This document shows, in pieces, positions 35,692 to 44,433 of a stretch of DNA of 64,000 nt. The DNA comes from Nitrospiraceae bacterium (GTDB taxonomy: Bacteria > Nitrospirota > Nitrospiria > Nitrospirales > UBA2166), in NCBI GenBank assembly GCA_002726235.1, contig PBSN01000007.1, positions 1-64,000 on the forward strand, read 5' to 3'. The translations under genes and the position numbers were made by a program. Positions within the stretch are counted from its first letter, which is position 1. Each line of letters starts with the position of its first letter. The notes below the pieces were generated by a model, which had not been told where the DNA came from, did no database searches, and was given only the letters and a program-made list of their open reading frames with translations.

Positions 35692-36939
35692 ATGAGCGGA
35701 CCTAGACGTAGGGTTGTCGTGACAGGCCTCGGCGTGATTTCTCCAATTGGGATCGGCAAGGAAAATTTTCTTGCGGGTCTTCGTGCTGGGCGATCTGGTA
35801 TCGCACCAATTACCCGGTTTGATGCCAGTGGATATGAATCTAGAGTGGCGGGAGAAGTGAATGATTTTGATGCCGTAGAGCATCTTGGGCTTCGGCGTGT
35901 GAATCAGATGGGGCGTGCAGCTCAATTTGCGGTTGCTGCTGCTGGGATGGCCCTGGACGATGGTGGTCTCAATCTTGATGCAGTTGATAAGGAGAGAGCA
36001 GGGAGTGTTATTGGGACTGCGGTCGGCGACCTTGGGTGGGCTATTGAAGAAGCGCTGACGCAAGATCACAATGGCCATGTTGCGTCGAATCCTCGCACGA
36101 TGTTTATGGCCTATCCAAATTCAGTCTCTGGCCAAGTGTCTATCCGGTACGGACTGAATGGGGCTACAGATACGATCTCAAGCGGATGTGCGTCGGGAGG
36201 GACGGCGTTTGGACTTGCGTCCAATCTCATCCAACGTGATGAAGCGGATGTTCTCCTTGTCGGGGGGACTGAAGCCCCGCTTCACCCAACCATCTTCCGG
36301 AACCTGTGTGCGGCTGGTGCGTTATCGACGATGAATGGCGGAGGGAGACCGTCTCCGTTTGACAAGGACCGTGATGGCCCAGTGTTGGCAGAGGGAGCTG
36401 GCATTGTGGTCTTTGAAGAACTGGGGCATGCGCTTCGACGCGATGCCACGATCTATGCGGAGTTTATGGGGTGGGGTTCAACGACTGATGCCTTTAGTCT
36501 CACACGAACCGAACCCAATGGGATACAGGGAATTCGTGCCAGTCAGGTTGCATTAAAGAATTCGTTGGTGGCTACTGACGAGGTTGACTATATCAGTGCG
36601 TATGGGATTGCGACGCCATCGTGTGATTGGACTGAAACCCGAATTGCGAAAATGGTGTTCGGTGATCGCGCTCGCACAATTCCCATTAGTGCGATTCAAT
36701 CGATGGTTGGATATTCTTGGGCCGCCATGGGTGCGCTACAATTCATTGCCAGTTGTATGGCAATTACAGAAGGGGTCATCCACCCGACGATCAATTATGC
36801 CGCGAAAGACGTGAATTGCGATCTTGATTATGTGCCGAATGTCGCGCGAGATCTACGAATTGACACCGCCGTGACTGACCAGTTTGGATGTGGGAAGAAT
36901 GTCGTGACGGTTATCCGGCGGTACAACGGTTTCGGATAA
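35692..36939 (+). CDS. FabF-like beta-ketoacyl synthase homologue lacking both catalytic histidines
   Basis: The product is 415 aa, the length of FabF, and aligns with it from VVVTGLGVISPIG to the end. The active-site cysteine is kept (TISSGCASGG, Cys166). The two histidines that FabF uses for decarboxylation are replaced: AHGTSTP has become AYGIATP (Tyr304) and TGHLLGAAGA has become VGYSWAAMGA (Tyr341). The lysine of the STKSM motif is glutamine (Gln336). It should still bind acyl-ACP and may form a thioester, but ordinary condensation is unlikely. It could act as a chain-length-factor-like partner or an acyltransferase. ATG 35692 has GAGGGGG upstream. No ACP gene is adjacent. Confidence 0.85.
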   Translation: MSGPRRRVVVTGLGVISPIGIGKENFLAGLRAGRSGIAPITRFDASGYESRVAGEVNDFDAVEHLGLRRVNQMGRAAQFAVAAAGMALDDGGLNLDAVDKERAGSVIGTAVGDLGWAIEEALTQDHNGHVASNPRTMFMAYPNSVSGQVSIRYGLNGATDTISSGCASGGTAFGLASNLIQRDEADVLLVGGTEAPLHPTIFRNLCAAGALSTMNGGGRPSPFDKDRDGPVLAEGAGIVVFEELGHALRRDATIYAEFMGWGSTTDAFSLTRTEPNGIQGIRASQVALKNSLVATDEVDYISAYGIATPSCDWTETRIAKMVFGDRARTIPISAIQSMVGYSWAAMGALQFIASCMAITEGVIHPTINYAAKDVNCDLDYVPNVARDLRIDTAVTDQFGCGKNVVTVIRRYNGFG

Positions 36940-36953
36940 TCTCCTTCGCGCGC

Positions 36954-37376
36954 TCATTCTTCCACAGTAAACCCAGCTTCTTTCCACGCTTCGGTTCCGC
37001 CCTTTAAGTTATATACATTCGTGTAGCCTCGCGCAAAAAGGGTGCGCGCGGCGACATTCACCATGTGACCAGTTTTGCAATACAAGTAGATTGGCGTTGA
37101 TTTATCGGCGGGGAACTTCTCTAGGTGCTCGTCAAGCTTGTTGTGAGGAACAAGATGGTCTGTTCCTTTGATGTGGGCCTGCTCGGGAGTATGAACGTCT
37201 ACTAAAAGGATATTATCTTTCGAGGTGGCAGCATTGAATTCCTGTGCCGGGAGGACATTGAGACCATTGGGAGGGATGAAGAGTTGAATGAAGGCACACC
37301 CGGAGAAGATGGGCATAGCCAAAGTGATGAGAAACAGCATGAATAATGTTCCGGGTGTTCTACGATGGGTTGTCAT
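36954..37376 (-). CDS. Rhodanese-domain lipoprotein
   Basis: The product is 140 aa. ATG 37376 is chosen because GGAGGAGG lies upstream; the longer open frame has no homology. A lipoprotein signal ends in FSGC (lipobox), and the mature part is a single rhodanese domain with the catalytic loop YLYCKTGHM and the following GYTNVYNLKGGTEAWKEAG. It would handle sulfane sulfur at the outer or inner membrane surface. It is convergent with the ketoacyl synthase gene and divergent from the SUMF1-like gene. Confidence 0.85.
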   Translation of the reverse strand: MTTHRRTPGTLFMLFLITLAMPIFSGCAFIQLFIPPNGLNVLPAQEFNAATSKDNILLVDVHTPEQAHIKGTDHLVPHNKLDEHLEKFPADKSTPIYLYCKTGHMVNVAARTLFARGYTNVYNLKGGTEAWKEAGFTVEE

Positions 37377-37526
37377 AACCTGATCCTCCTCCCCGATATC
37401 AAAGTAAGCTGGGCATAGCTTGGAAGGTTTGCCATGCTTGCCCGTCTCCGTATGGTAAAATAATACATCCATGTGCTTCAGCACAAATCGAGATAGCGTC
37501 TTGTAATGATGTGGGAGGTGCGCCCC

Positions 37527-38408
37527 GTGAACGCATATCAAGTGATGCTTGTATCGTTTTTTGTGTTCTTCCCCGCCTGTACAGGTGTGCCGCTAACTAC
37601 TCAGTCATCAGCAACACAAATTGCACCTGAGATGGCGGCGACTTTCACACTGGGGAAAGTTGCTGAAGAAGGTAATGGGGAACTCAGTGACGTTCCTATG
37701 GTGCTGATTCCAGCTGGAGAGTTTCCGATGGGAAGTATGCAAGGCAGTGCGAATGCGAAACGGGCGGAAGGTCCTCAACGGATGGTTTATTTGGATGCGT
37801 ACGATATGGATGTCTATGAGGTCACGACGAAGTATTATGCGAAATTTCTCGAAGTTACCCACATGCCGGCTCCTTTGGCGTGGAGTCAAGTGGACTTGGC
37901 CAAGCATGGGGATCGTCCCGTTGTTGGAGTAACGTGGGATGAGGCGTCGGCATACTGCAAGTGGGTGGGAAAGCGGTTGCCGACTGAAGCCGAATGGGAG
38001 AAAGCGGCTCGGGGGACCGATGGGCGAAGTTACCCGTGGGGGAATGAGGTGCCGACATCTGATCGGGCGACGCTCACAAAACATTGGGAGGGTTATGATA
38101 CACCGACTCCGGTTGGGAGCCTGGAAGGAGGGAAGAGTCCGTACGGACTGTATGATATGGCGGGTAACGTGATGGAGTGGGTTTCTGATTGGTACGATCA
38201 GAGGTACTACGATACTGCCCCGGCCAAGAATCCCAAGGGCCCGGAAACGGGGAAGGCTGGTGTTGTTCGTGGAGGGGGCTGGGGATTTTTGCCTACTGAT
38301 GCTCGCTCAGCACGACGTATCTACCCGTCCCGCGATACTCAGTGTAGAAATATTGGGTTTCGTTGTGCCAAAGATGCTGTGGAGCAACTAGAGATAGAGG
38401 AAAACTAA
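37527..38408 (+). CDS. SUMF1/formylglycine-generating-enzyme-like lipoprotein
   Basis: The product is 293 aa. GTG 37527 is preferred because GGGAGG precedes it at correct spacing. A lipobox-like FPAC follows a short hydrophobic start, so the protein is probably a lipoprotein. The rest is an FGE-sulfatase (SUMF1) domain: MVLIPAGEFPMGS, VTWDEASAYCKWVGKRLPTEAEWEKAARG, YDMAGNVMEWVSDWY, and RNIGFRCAKD. The cysteine pair of true formylglycine-generating enzymes is not in the usual place, and no sulfatase is nearby, so it is probably one of the many family members with other roles in the envelope. Confidence 0.8.
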   Translation: MNAYQVMLVSFFVFFPACTGVPLTTQSSATQIAPEMAATFTLGKVAEEGNGELSDVPMVLIPAGEFPMGSMQGSANAKRAEGPQRMVYLDAYDMDVYEVTTKYYAKFLEVTHMPAPLAWSQVDLAKHGDRPVVGVTWDEASAYCKWVGKRLPTEAEWEKAARGTDGRSYPWGNEVPTSDRATLTKHWEGYDTPTPVGSLEGGKSPYGLYDMAGNVMEWVSDWYDQRYYDTAPAKNPKGPETGKAGVVRGGGWGFLPTDARSARRIYPSRDTQCRNIGFRCAKDAVEQLEIEEN

Positions 38409-38469
38409 TTCGGTTCCTGAGAACTGAATGGCAAGGCTTGAGGGTTTGCTAGCAGTCAGGAGGAAATGG

Positions 38470-38588
38470 CCCTGTTAAAAAATGCCCGGTCCTCACAAGG
38501 CCATAGAATTGTGTTGGCGCGCGGAATGTACACGAATCTGAGCAGGGTAGCGGACCGAAAATGCCACTGAAGGATCTTTTTGACAGTC
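38470..38588. repeat. Intergenic inverted-repeat element, copy 2
   Basis: The arms CCTGTTAAAAAATGCC (from 38471) and, inverted, ACTGTCAAAAAGATCC (ending near 38572) bracket 119 bases lying between convergent genes. The inner GGCCTTGTGAGGACCGGGC (minus strand) and a GTACA motif resemble the interior of the other copies. It begins four bases beyond the ilvE stop codon on the minus strand. Degenerate but of the same family as 32231-32400. Confidence 0.55.
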
Positions 38589-38592
38589 TTCT

Positions 38593-39507
38593 TCATACCG
38601 GTGTGAGCCAGTCACTGTGAGTGTCTGATTTTCCAGATACCGTGTCAAAATAGGAACACTGGATTTTTTTGGTGATTGGTCCTGGTTTCCCTTCACCAAT
38701 TGCGCGATTGTCGATTTCTTTGAGGGGGGTAATTTCAGCTGCAGTTCCGGTAAGAAAGACCTCGTCAGCACTATACATCTCGTCGCGACCGAATCGCTCT
38801 TCTTTGACGGTAAATCCGAAGTCCCGCGCAATCTGAAACACTGAATTACGGGTAATGCCTTCCAGCACTGCCTGAAGAGGCGGCGTTTTTAGGCGTCCAC
38901 GGCGAACGATGAAGATGTTCTCCCCAGTTGCCTCGGCGACGTAGCCGTCTGTATCCAGTAAGATGGCTTCATCGTAGCCCCCTCGTTTGACTTCCTGTTT
39001 CGCCATGATGGAATTGACGTAGTACCCGCTAATTTTCGCCAGGGGCATGTTCGAGTTTACGTGATGTCGTGCGTAAGAAGACACCTTGGCTCGAATACCG
39101 TTCAGCAAGCCGTCCTCTCCCAAGTATGTTCCCCATGGCCATGCCGCTATTGCAACGCGGACAGGGAGGTTCTCACTCGGATAAAGGCCCATCTCGCCAT
39201 ATCCGAGATAGATCAGTGGCCTGATATAACAGGCATCGAGTGCATTAGCTCGAACAACGTTTAGGATGGCGGTACTGATTTCTTCCTTGCTGAACGGAAC
39301 ATGAACCATGCCGATGTTGGCAGAGGCAAACAAACGATCAACATGGTCGGAGAGTCGGAAGATCGCAGATCCTTGTGGACCTTTGTAGCATCGAATCCCT
39401 TCGAACATCCCCAGCCCGTAATGCAAACTATGCGTGAGGACATGGACGTGCGCGTCCTTCCAGTCTACTAAGGTGCCGTCCATCCAAATTTTCGATCCTT
39501 CCTGCAT
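38593..39507 (-). CDS. ilvE: Branched-chain amino acid aminotransferase
   Basis: The product is 304 aa. Family landmarks include HVLTHSLHYGLGMFEGIRCY at the start, the PLP lysine in AKISGYYVNSIMAKQE, ATGENIFIVRRGRLKTPPL, LEGITRNSVFQIA and EVFLTGTAAEITPL. It is a fold-type IV PLP enzyme that interconverts branched-chain amino acids and their keto acids. A GGATGGAGCAACCCG leader precedes ATG 39507. It is convergent with the SUMF1-like gene, with repeat copy 2 between. Confidence 0.95.
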   Translation of the reverse strand: MQEGSKIWMDGTLVDWKDAHVHVLTHSLHYGLGMFEGIRCYKGPQGSAIFRLSDHVDRLFASANIGMVHVPFSKEEISTAILNVVRANALDACYIRPLIYLGYGEMGLYPSENLPVRVAIAAWPWGTYLGEDGLLNGIRAKVSSYARHHVNSNMPLAKISGYYVNSIMAKQEVKRGGYDEAILLDTDGYVAEATGENIFIVRRGRLKTPPLQAVLEGITRNSVFQIARDFGFTVKEERFGRDEMYSADEVFLTGTAAEITPLKEIDNRAIGEGKPGPITKKIQCSYFDTVSGKSDTHSDWLTPV

Positions 39508-39693
39508 CGGGTTGCTCCATCCTCTCTAGCGAGTGTAGTCAGGGATGCGGGGCGCATCATAACAGCCTGTCCGTGAACGGGTCAACGAATTGTCTCGGTG
39601 TCGTGCATAGACTTTTTGTCGAGCAATGTCCTACAATTCGGTGCGAGAATCAGCATAGGATATTCGAAAATGCCAGTGAAAATAAGGGTTGAA

Positions 39694-41664
39694 ATGATGG
39701 GACACTTCAAATGGATAAGGCGGTATTTCCTCGTGGTTTTTATCATTGGTGCGTTTGTGTTGGTGCCTGGCATCGGTGCTGGCGACGCATTGGCGCACGA
39801 GGGTGAAGAACACGAAAAGAAAATACTCGGTGGTGCGGGAACAAGAGAAGGATTGTCATCGTCGCCATTTCGCAACAAACGCGATCATGAGATTCATTGG
39901 TATGAATGGGGTGACGAACCGTTCGAACGTGCGACGGCCGAGGATAAGCTCATCTTGCTGGATCTGACGGCGGTCTGGTGTCATTGGTGCCATGTGATGG
40001 ATGAGACCTCCTATTCCGACCCAGAAATCATCGCAATGCTGAATAGGGACTTTATTGCGATCCGGATAGATACCGATCGACGTCCGGATCTACAGGCGAG
40101 ATACCTCAGTGGAGGATGGCCGTCGACGGACATTCTTGTACCCAGCGGCGAACTGGTTTTTGGAGCGACGTATCTCCGTCCAGAGCAACTGAAATCGGTA
40201 CTTCGTGAATATCAACAACTCTATACGGATCATAAGCCGGAAGTTATGAAACGGGCGAAGGCCATGCAAGAGGAAATGAAGGCGGCGTGGGCTTCGCATG
40301 ATGCACCAAAGGGAGCAATTGATCCCGCGGTCATCACGCGCGCTGTCTCATTGATGAAAGGTAATTTTGATAAGGAAAATGGTGGCTTTGGTGCCTCGCC
40401 AAAGTTTTTCGAACACGATGCTCTCACCCTTGCATTTCTCATGCATCACCGGACTGGGGATGAAGAATTAAAAGAGGTTGTGCTCACCACGTTGCGGAAA
40501 CAGCTTGGAATCTTTGATCCGGTATGGGGTGGGTTCTATCGATATTCAGTGGATGAGGCTTGGACGACGCCCCACTATGAGAAAATGCTGGATACGCAGG
40601 CCATGGCAATCCGGAACTATCTTAACGCCTATCTGCTTACAGGGGAACGGCGATATCGCGCTGCTGTCGAAGGCATCATGACGTATGTTGATCGCTTCTT
40701 ATCGAATCCAGGCCGTGGGGGGTTCTTTGCGAGCCAGGATGCCGATGTTGGTAGTCATGATCCGCACGCGACCTTTGTTGATGGGGAGGATTACTATCTG
40801 CTGGGTGAGAAAGAACGATTGGCCATTGGGATTCCGCATGTTGACTTGACTGTTCTTACTCACTGGAACGGCCTGATGGCTGAGAGCTATCTTAAGGTGT
40901 ATCAGGCACTTGGGGACGAGCGAGCGAGAGATTTTGCGTTGAAAACCTTGGATATGCTGTACGTCACTCGGTATCGCAAAGGCGCTGGTATTGCGCATTA
41001 CTTTGCACATGGTAAACCTCAGCAATCAGGATTGCTGGTAGACCAGGTGGCATTTGCGCGCGCATTGATCGAGGCCTATGTGGTAACGGCGGACCGTTCA
41101 TACCTCCAGAAGGCCGAGATGATCGTTGCCGATATGCACGCGTTGTTGGAGGATAAAACGGCAGGAGGATTTTTCGACATGGCTTTCGACCCGGACGCAA
41201 AAGGGATGCTTCTTAGACCGGAAAAGCCCACGATAGAAAATGCTCGGGCTGCAATGTTGCTGAGCGAACTCTATTATTTCACCGAGAATGCTATGTACAA
41301 GAACGGTGCAGAACGGACATTGCAGTACTTGCTAGGAACTCGATCGCCATATCCCCCAGCTCTTGGGGCGCTCGCGGTTGATCGGTATCTCAACTATCCC
41401 CTGCATATTGTTGTTGTTGGAGAGAAGAAAGAACAAACAACACAGCGCCTGTGGCACGAAAGCCTCCGCGTGTATGCTCCAGGGAAGACCGTCATGTTGC
41501 TTGATCCTTCCACAGACGAGCTCGCCATTGGTGAAGTTACCTTTCCAAAACTTTCCCAACCCGCGGCCTATGTATGTACCGACCTGCTTTGTTCCAAGCC
41601 GATTGAAAAGCCAGGAGAGCTTCGCGAGAGCCTTAAACGGTTTCTTGCCGCGACTGTATCGTAG
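39694..41664 (+). CDS. Secreted DUF255 thioredoxin-like protein (YyaL/SPATA20 family)
   Basis: The product is 656 aa from ATG 39694; an ATG at 39670 is also possible. A signal peptide ends near DALA and is followed by a histidine/glutamate-rich stretch (HEGEEHEK). The N-terminal thioredoxin-like domain has the redox motif WCHWCHVMDETSY (CHWC). The large C-terminal part is an (alpha/alpha)6 barrel with GGFGASPKFFEHD and HYEKMLDTQAM. Bacterial members are uncharacterised; a cellobiose-epimerase-like barrel suggests carbohydrate chemistry. Export makes this member unusual among mostly cytoplasmic relatives. Confidence 0.8.
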   Translation: MMGHFKWIRRYFLVVFIIGAFVLVPGIGAGDALAHEGEEHEKKILGGAGTREGLSSSPFRNKRDHEIHWYEWGDEPFERATAEDKLILLDLTAVWCHWCHVMDETSYSDPEIIAMLNRDFIAIRIDTDRRPDLQARYLSGGWPSTDILVPSGELVFGATYLRPEQLKSVLREYQQLYTDHKPEVMKRAKAMQEEMKAAWASHDAPKGAIDPAVITRAVSLMKGNFDKENGGFGASPKFFEHDALTLAFLMHHRTGDEELKEVVLTTLRKQLGIFDPVWGGFYRYSVDEAWTTPHYEKMLDTQAMAIRNYLNAYLLTGERRYRAAVEGIMTYVDRFLSNPGRGGFFASQDADVGSHDPHATFVDGEDYYLLGEKERLAIGIPHVDLTVLTHWNGLMAESYLKVYQALGDERARDFALKTLDMLYVTRYRKGAGIAHYFAHGKPQQSGLLVDQVAFARALIEAYVVTADRSYLQKAEMIVADMHALLEDKTAGGFFDMAFDPDAKGMLLRPEKPTIENARAAMLLSELYYFTENAMYKNGAERTLQYLLGTRSPYPPALGALAVDRYLNYPLHIVVVGEKKEQTTQRLWHESLRVYAPGKTVMLLDPSTDELAIGEVTFPKLSQPAAYVCTDLLCSKPIEKPGELRESLKRFLAATVS

Positions 41665-41775
41665 TTATGGTGCTGATGGAGGGGTTGCGTGGTGTCAGCG
41701 CGACTATCCTTTCATTCGCCTTGTTTCTCTCCTTCAACCACCGGACACGCTCTTTCTATCGTTAGAAATTCGACT

Positions 41776-42534
41776 ATGCGGCTTGCGAATAAAACAGCAC
41801 TTATCAGTGGTGGTGGGACTGGTATTGGAAAAGCGATAGCTATATGTTTTGCAGCAGAAGGTGCGCGGGTGATGATTGTTGGTCGGCGGAAAAGTCCTTT
41901 GGCCGAAACCGTATCCGAGATTCATTCGCATGGGGGGCAGGCTGCGTATGTGATTGCAGATTATGCGCAGGTGAAACAGGTGAAGGAGTCGATTGCTGCG
42001 ACAATATCTACATTTGGGACGCTTGATATTTTGGTGAACAATGCCGGGGTGGCGGGGTTTAAGCCTATTCTTGAGGTGACTGAAGAGGATTATGAGTACC
42101 AGACAAGCATCAATCTCAAGGGTCTGTTGTTTGCCACCAAGTTTGCGATTCCTCTGCTTGCTTCCCAGGGAGGTGGTTCTATCGTGAATATCTCATCCGG
42201 TGCGGGATTGAAGGCGGTGCCTTTATCGTCCGTCTATGGGACCACGAAGGCAGGAGTGGTTCATCTCACCAAGATCAGTGCCCTCGAGACAGCCGATAAA
42301 AACATCCGAGTCAATTGCATCTGTCCAGGGTTTATCGAAACGCCCATCTTTGACACGTTCATTCCAAAGGATCAATTGAGGGCATCAAAAGCCAGTTTTA
42401 GCGAGATGACTCCGTTGAAACGAATGGGGCGTGCGGATGAAGTTGCAAAGGCGGCACTCTACCTCGTATCCGAAGATGCCTCATGGATGACAGGTAATGT
42501 GGTGACCTTGGATGGGGGCCTGAATATCGCATAA
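41776..42534 (+). CDS. Short-chain dehydrogenase/reductase
   Basis: The product is 252 aa from ATG 41776, where homology begins. The cofactor motif GGGTGIGKAIA, the NNAG motif, the catalytic serine (NISSGAG) and YGTTK (Tyr and Lys) are complete, so it should be an active classical SDR. The C-terminus GNVVTLDGGLNIA is typical. The substrate cannot be inferred; FabG-like or sugar/alcohol dehydrogenases share these features. It lies 112 bases after the DUF255 gene and 7 bases before the small exported protein. Confidence 0.88.
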   Translation: MRLANKTALISGGGTGIGKAIAICFAAEGARVMIVGRRKSPLAETVSEIHSHGGQAAYVIADYAQVKQVKESIAATISTFGTLDILVNNAGVAGFKPILEVTEEDYEYQTSINLKGLLFATKFAIPLLASQGGGSIVNISSGAGLKAVPLSSVYGTTKAGVVHLTKISALETADKNIRVNCICPGFIETPIFDTFIPKDQLRASKASFSEMTPLKRMGRADEVAKAALYLVSEDASWMTGNVVTLDGGLNIA

Positions 42535-42541
42535 TTTTTGT

Positions 42542-42991
42542 ATGAGCCGCGCTGTCCCAAAGGGGTTGCTGAGTGTGTTTGCGTGTGGGGTCATGTTATG
42601 TGCGATCCCGTCTTTGGCCACCCAGAAGAGTTTTCAATCGACAACAATTTCAAACATTGCGAATGATCCTGGTGCCTATGACCGCAAAAAAGTTGCTGTC
42701 TCTGGGAAGATTGTGAGTTTGCAAGTGCTTCGATCCTTTCGAGGGGCTACTTACGTTTCCATGGTGTTGATTGATGAAGACCAAGTAGATTCCCTGCCTG
42801 CTTTGACGGTTCTCTTCTGGCCATCCCATCCCTTGGCGATGGGGGATGTCGTGACTATTGAGGGGCGCTATCATGTGCAATGGAGATTTGGCGGGCTTGA
42901 ACATGATCATTTCGTCGACGCTAGTAAGGTGGTGCGTGAAGGTGAAGTTGAATTACCGTCTGCCTCACCGTCTCCGCGTATTCAGTTGTAA
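42542..42991 (+). CDS. Small exported OB-fold-like protein
   Basis: The product is 149 aa with a signal peptide (about 1-26, ending SLA). The mature part, TISNIANDPGAYDRKKVAVSGKIVSLQVLRSF and so on to GDVVTIEGRYHV, has the five-strand rhythm of an OB fold of the kind seen in periplasmic nucleic-acid-binding-like (NusG-like/YgiW) proteins. No specific family is recognised. It begins just after the SDR gene and is followed by the HNH gene after 18 bases, so it may be in the same transcript. Function unknown. Confidence 0.65.
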   Translation: MSRAVPKGLLSVFACGVMLCAIPSLATQKSFQSTTISNIANDPGAYDRKKVAVSGKIVSLQVLRSFRGATYVSMVLIDEDQVDSLPALTVLFWPSHPLAMGDVVTIEGRYHVQWRFGGLEHDHFVDASKVVREGEVELPSASPSPRIQL

Positions 42992-43009
42992 CCGATTTGC
43001 TTTGAAGGT

Positions 43010-43681
43010 ATGGATTGGACACGAGAAGAACTTAGTGCATCGGTGGTTGCGTATATCGAAATGCGTGACTTCGAGCAGCGTGGTGAAAAGTTCGTTAAAA
43101 AACGATTCTACGAGGCACTAAGCGAGCGATTCGATAGGTCTCCAAAGGCATTCGAGTATCGAATGCAAAATATCTCCTACGTCTATTCTGTCTTAGGAAG
43201 GCAGTGGGTTAGTGGTCTAAAACCCGCAAAAAACGTTGGTGCAAACGTTCTCCCCGTCATTGAGGAACTGATTTTCCAACACGAAGGCGTCATATCCACT
43301 CCGAAAGTAGAGTTTGAAGAACAGGTCTCCAAACTGAGGCGGGAGAAAACTCTCCCCAAACCGCAGGGAAGCAAGTCCCCGCAAAAACAAAGCAAGGAGA
43401 CTACATCCTACGACAGAGACCCAGAGGTAGTAGCGTGGATTCTCAAAAAATCAGGTGGTATCTGTGAGAGTTGCGAGAACCCCGCACCTTTTGTGAAACC
43501 TGACGGGGACTTCTATCTCGAAGTTCACCATCTTCGCAGATTGGCAGATGGTGGAAGTGACACTGTGACCAATGCAGTGGCAGTTTGTCCTAACTGTCAC
43601 AGAGAATTGCATTACGGCAGCAACAGAGAAAATGCACTAAAACACCTGTATCTTGTTATGGAGAGATTAGAGCGGGAGTAA
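43010..43681 (+). CDS. HNH endonuclease
   Basis: The product is 223 aa. The C-terminal HNH domain is complete: CESC (152-155), HH (173-174), Asn188, CPNCH (193-197) and His201, forming the zinc finger and catalytic His-Asn-His. The N-terminal 80 residues (WTREELSASVVAYIEMRDFEQRGEKFVK, then NISYVYSVLGRQWVSGLKPAKN) form a helical module often joined to HNH domains in phage- or restriction-related proteins. The base composition is more A-rich than its neighbours, and no methylase is adjacent, so it looks like an acquired, solitary gene. Target unknown. Confidence 0.85.
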   Translation: MDWTREELSASVVAYIEMRDFEQRGEKFVKKRFYEALSERFDRSPKAFEYRMQNISYVYSVLGRQWVSGLKPAKNVGANVLPVIEELIFQHEGVISTPKVEFEEQVSKLRREKTLPKPQGSKSPQKQSKETTSYDRDPEVVAWILKKSGGICESCENPAPFVKPDGDFYLEVHHLRRLADGGSDTVTNAVAVCPNCHRELHYGSNRENALKHLYLVMERLERE

Positions 43682-43755
43682 TTGAAATGAGAACATACCG
43701 AACAATTCAATCAGGCACTCTGTAAGGGTTAAATTATCTTTGTAGAGACAATCAT

Positions 43756-44433
43756 TTATTCGACAAGATGACCGCGGGCAATCCAGTGGCGATCGTCAGG
43801 GCAGGTGATGACAAAGTGGCCCAATCCGGATTCGGCTAATTGGGCTGAAACCTCTTCGTGGGTGAAAGCAGCTAGCATAGAGTTGTAGAAATCGCGGCGA
43901 AGGATTTCCGGTTCGTGATATGCGTACTGCTCAACGATGGTTTGAGCGATTGTTGTCGATTGAGGGCGGGAGAGATCCATGATGAGAACGGGTGCAGAGG
44001 GCTTTGCTAAGCGTGTGATCGTGGTCCAGAAATCCATAGGGCGGGGAAGGTGGTGCAGCAAACTATTGGAGATGACGGCATCAGCCAGGTCAGGCAAAAA
44101 AGTTCTTTGGATTGTTTCACAACGTAACTGGATGCAATCGTGTAGCTGCGCGGTGGTGATGGCTTTTTCTCCAAGCTGGATCATTGGACGTGAGGCGTCG
44201 ATGCCAATAACGCGACAGTCGGGGAGTGCTTGGACAAGCCGGATTGGAATATCCGCTGGGCCACATCCGAGGTCGATCACGGATCCAGAGAGGAAGTCCG
44301 GAAAACGCCGACGAAATTCATTGATAAAATATTCGTTTTCTTTTGAGAAGTCTGCTTGTGCGTATGCCTGCGCCTGGTCCGGATCGTCCATGAATTCTGG
44401 CTCAAGCACACGTTTCATTTCACGGAATTCCAA
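43756..44433 (-). CDS. Class I SAM-dependent methyltransferase
   Basis: The product is 225 aa. Motif I VIDLGCGPADIPIRL, the acidic residue ending the second strand (IGIDASRPMI) and post-I and motif IV (ADAVISNSLLHHLPRPMDFW) match the UbiE/COQ5-like methyltransferase fold. The substrate is not evident. It lies alone on the minus strand, convergent with the HNH gene and separated from the next gene by a long poor region. ATG 44433 has no strong ribosome site. Confidence 0.85.
   Translation of the reverse strand: MEFREMKRVLEPEFMDDPDQAQAYAQADFSKENEYFINEFRRRFPDFLSGSVIDLGCGPADIPIRLVQALPDCRVIGIDASRPMIQLGEKAITTAQLHDCIQLRCETIQRTFLPDLADAVISNSLLHHLPRPMDFWTTITRLAKPSAPVLIMDLSRPQSTTIAQTIVEQYAYHEPEILRRDFYNSMLAAFTHEEVSAQLAESGLGHFVITCPDDRHWIARGHLVE

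Noticed and set aside
37527..38408. Calling the SUMF1-like protein a true formylglycine-generating enzyme.
   Set aside because: The active-site cysteine pair is not in its expected place and no sulfatase is nearby.
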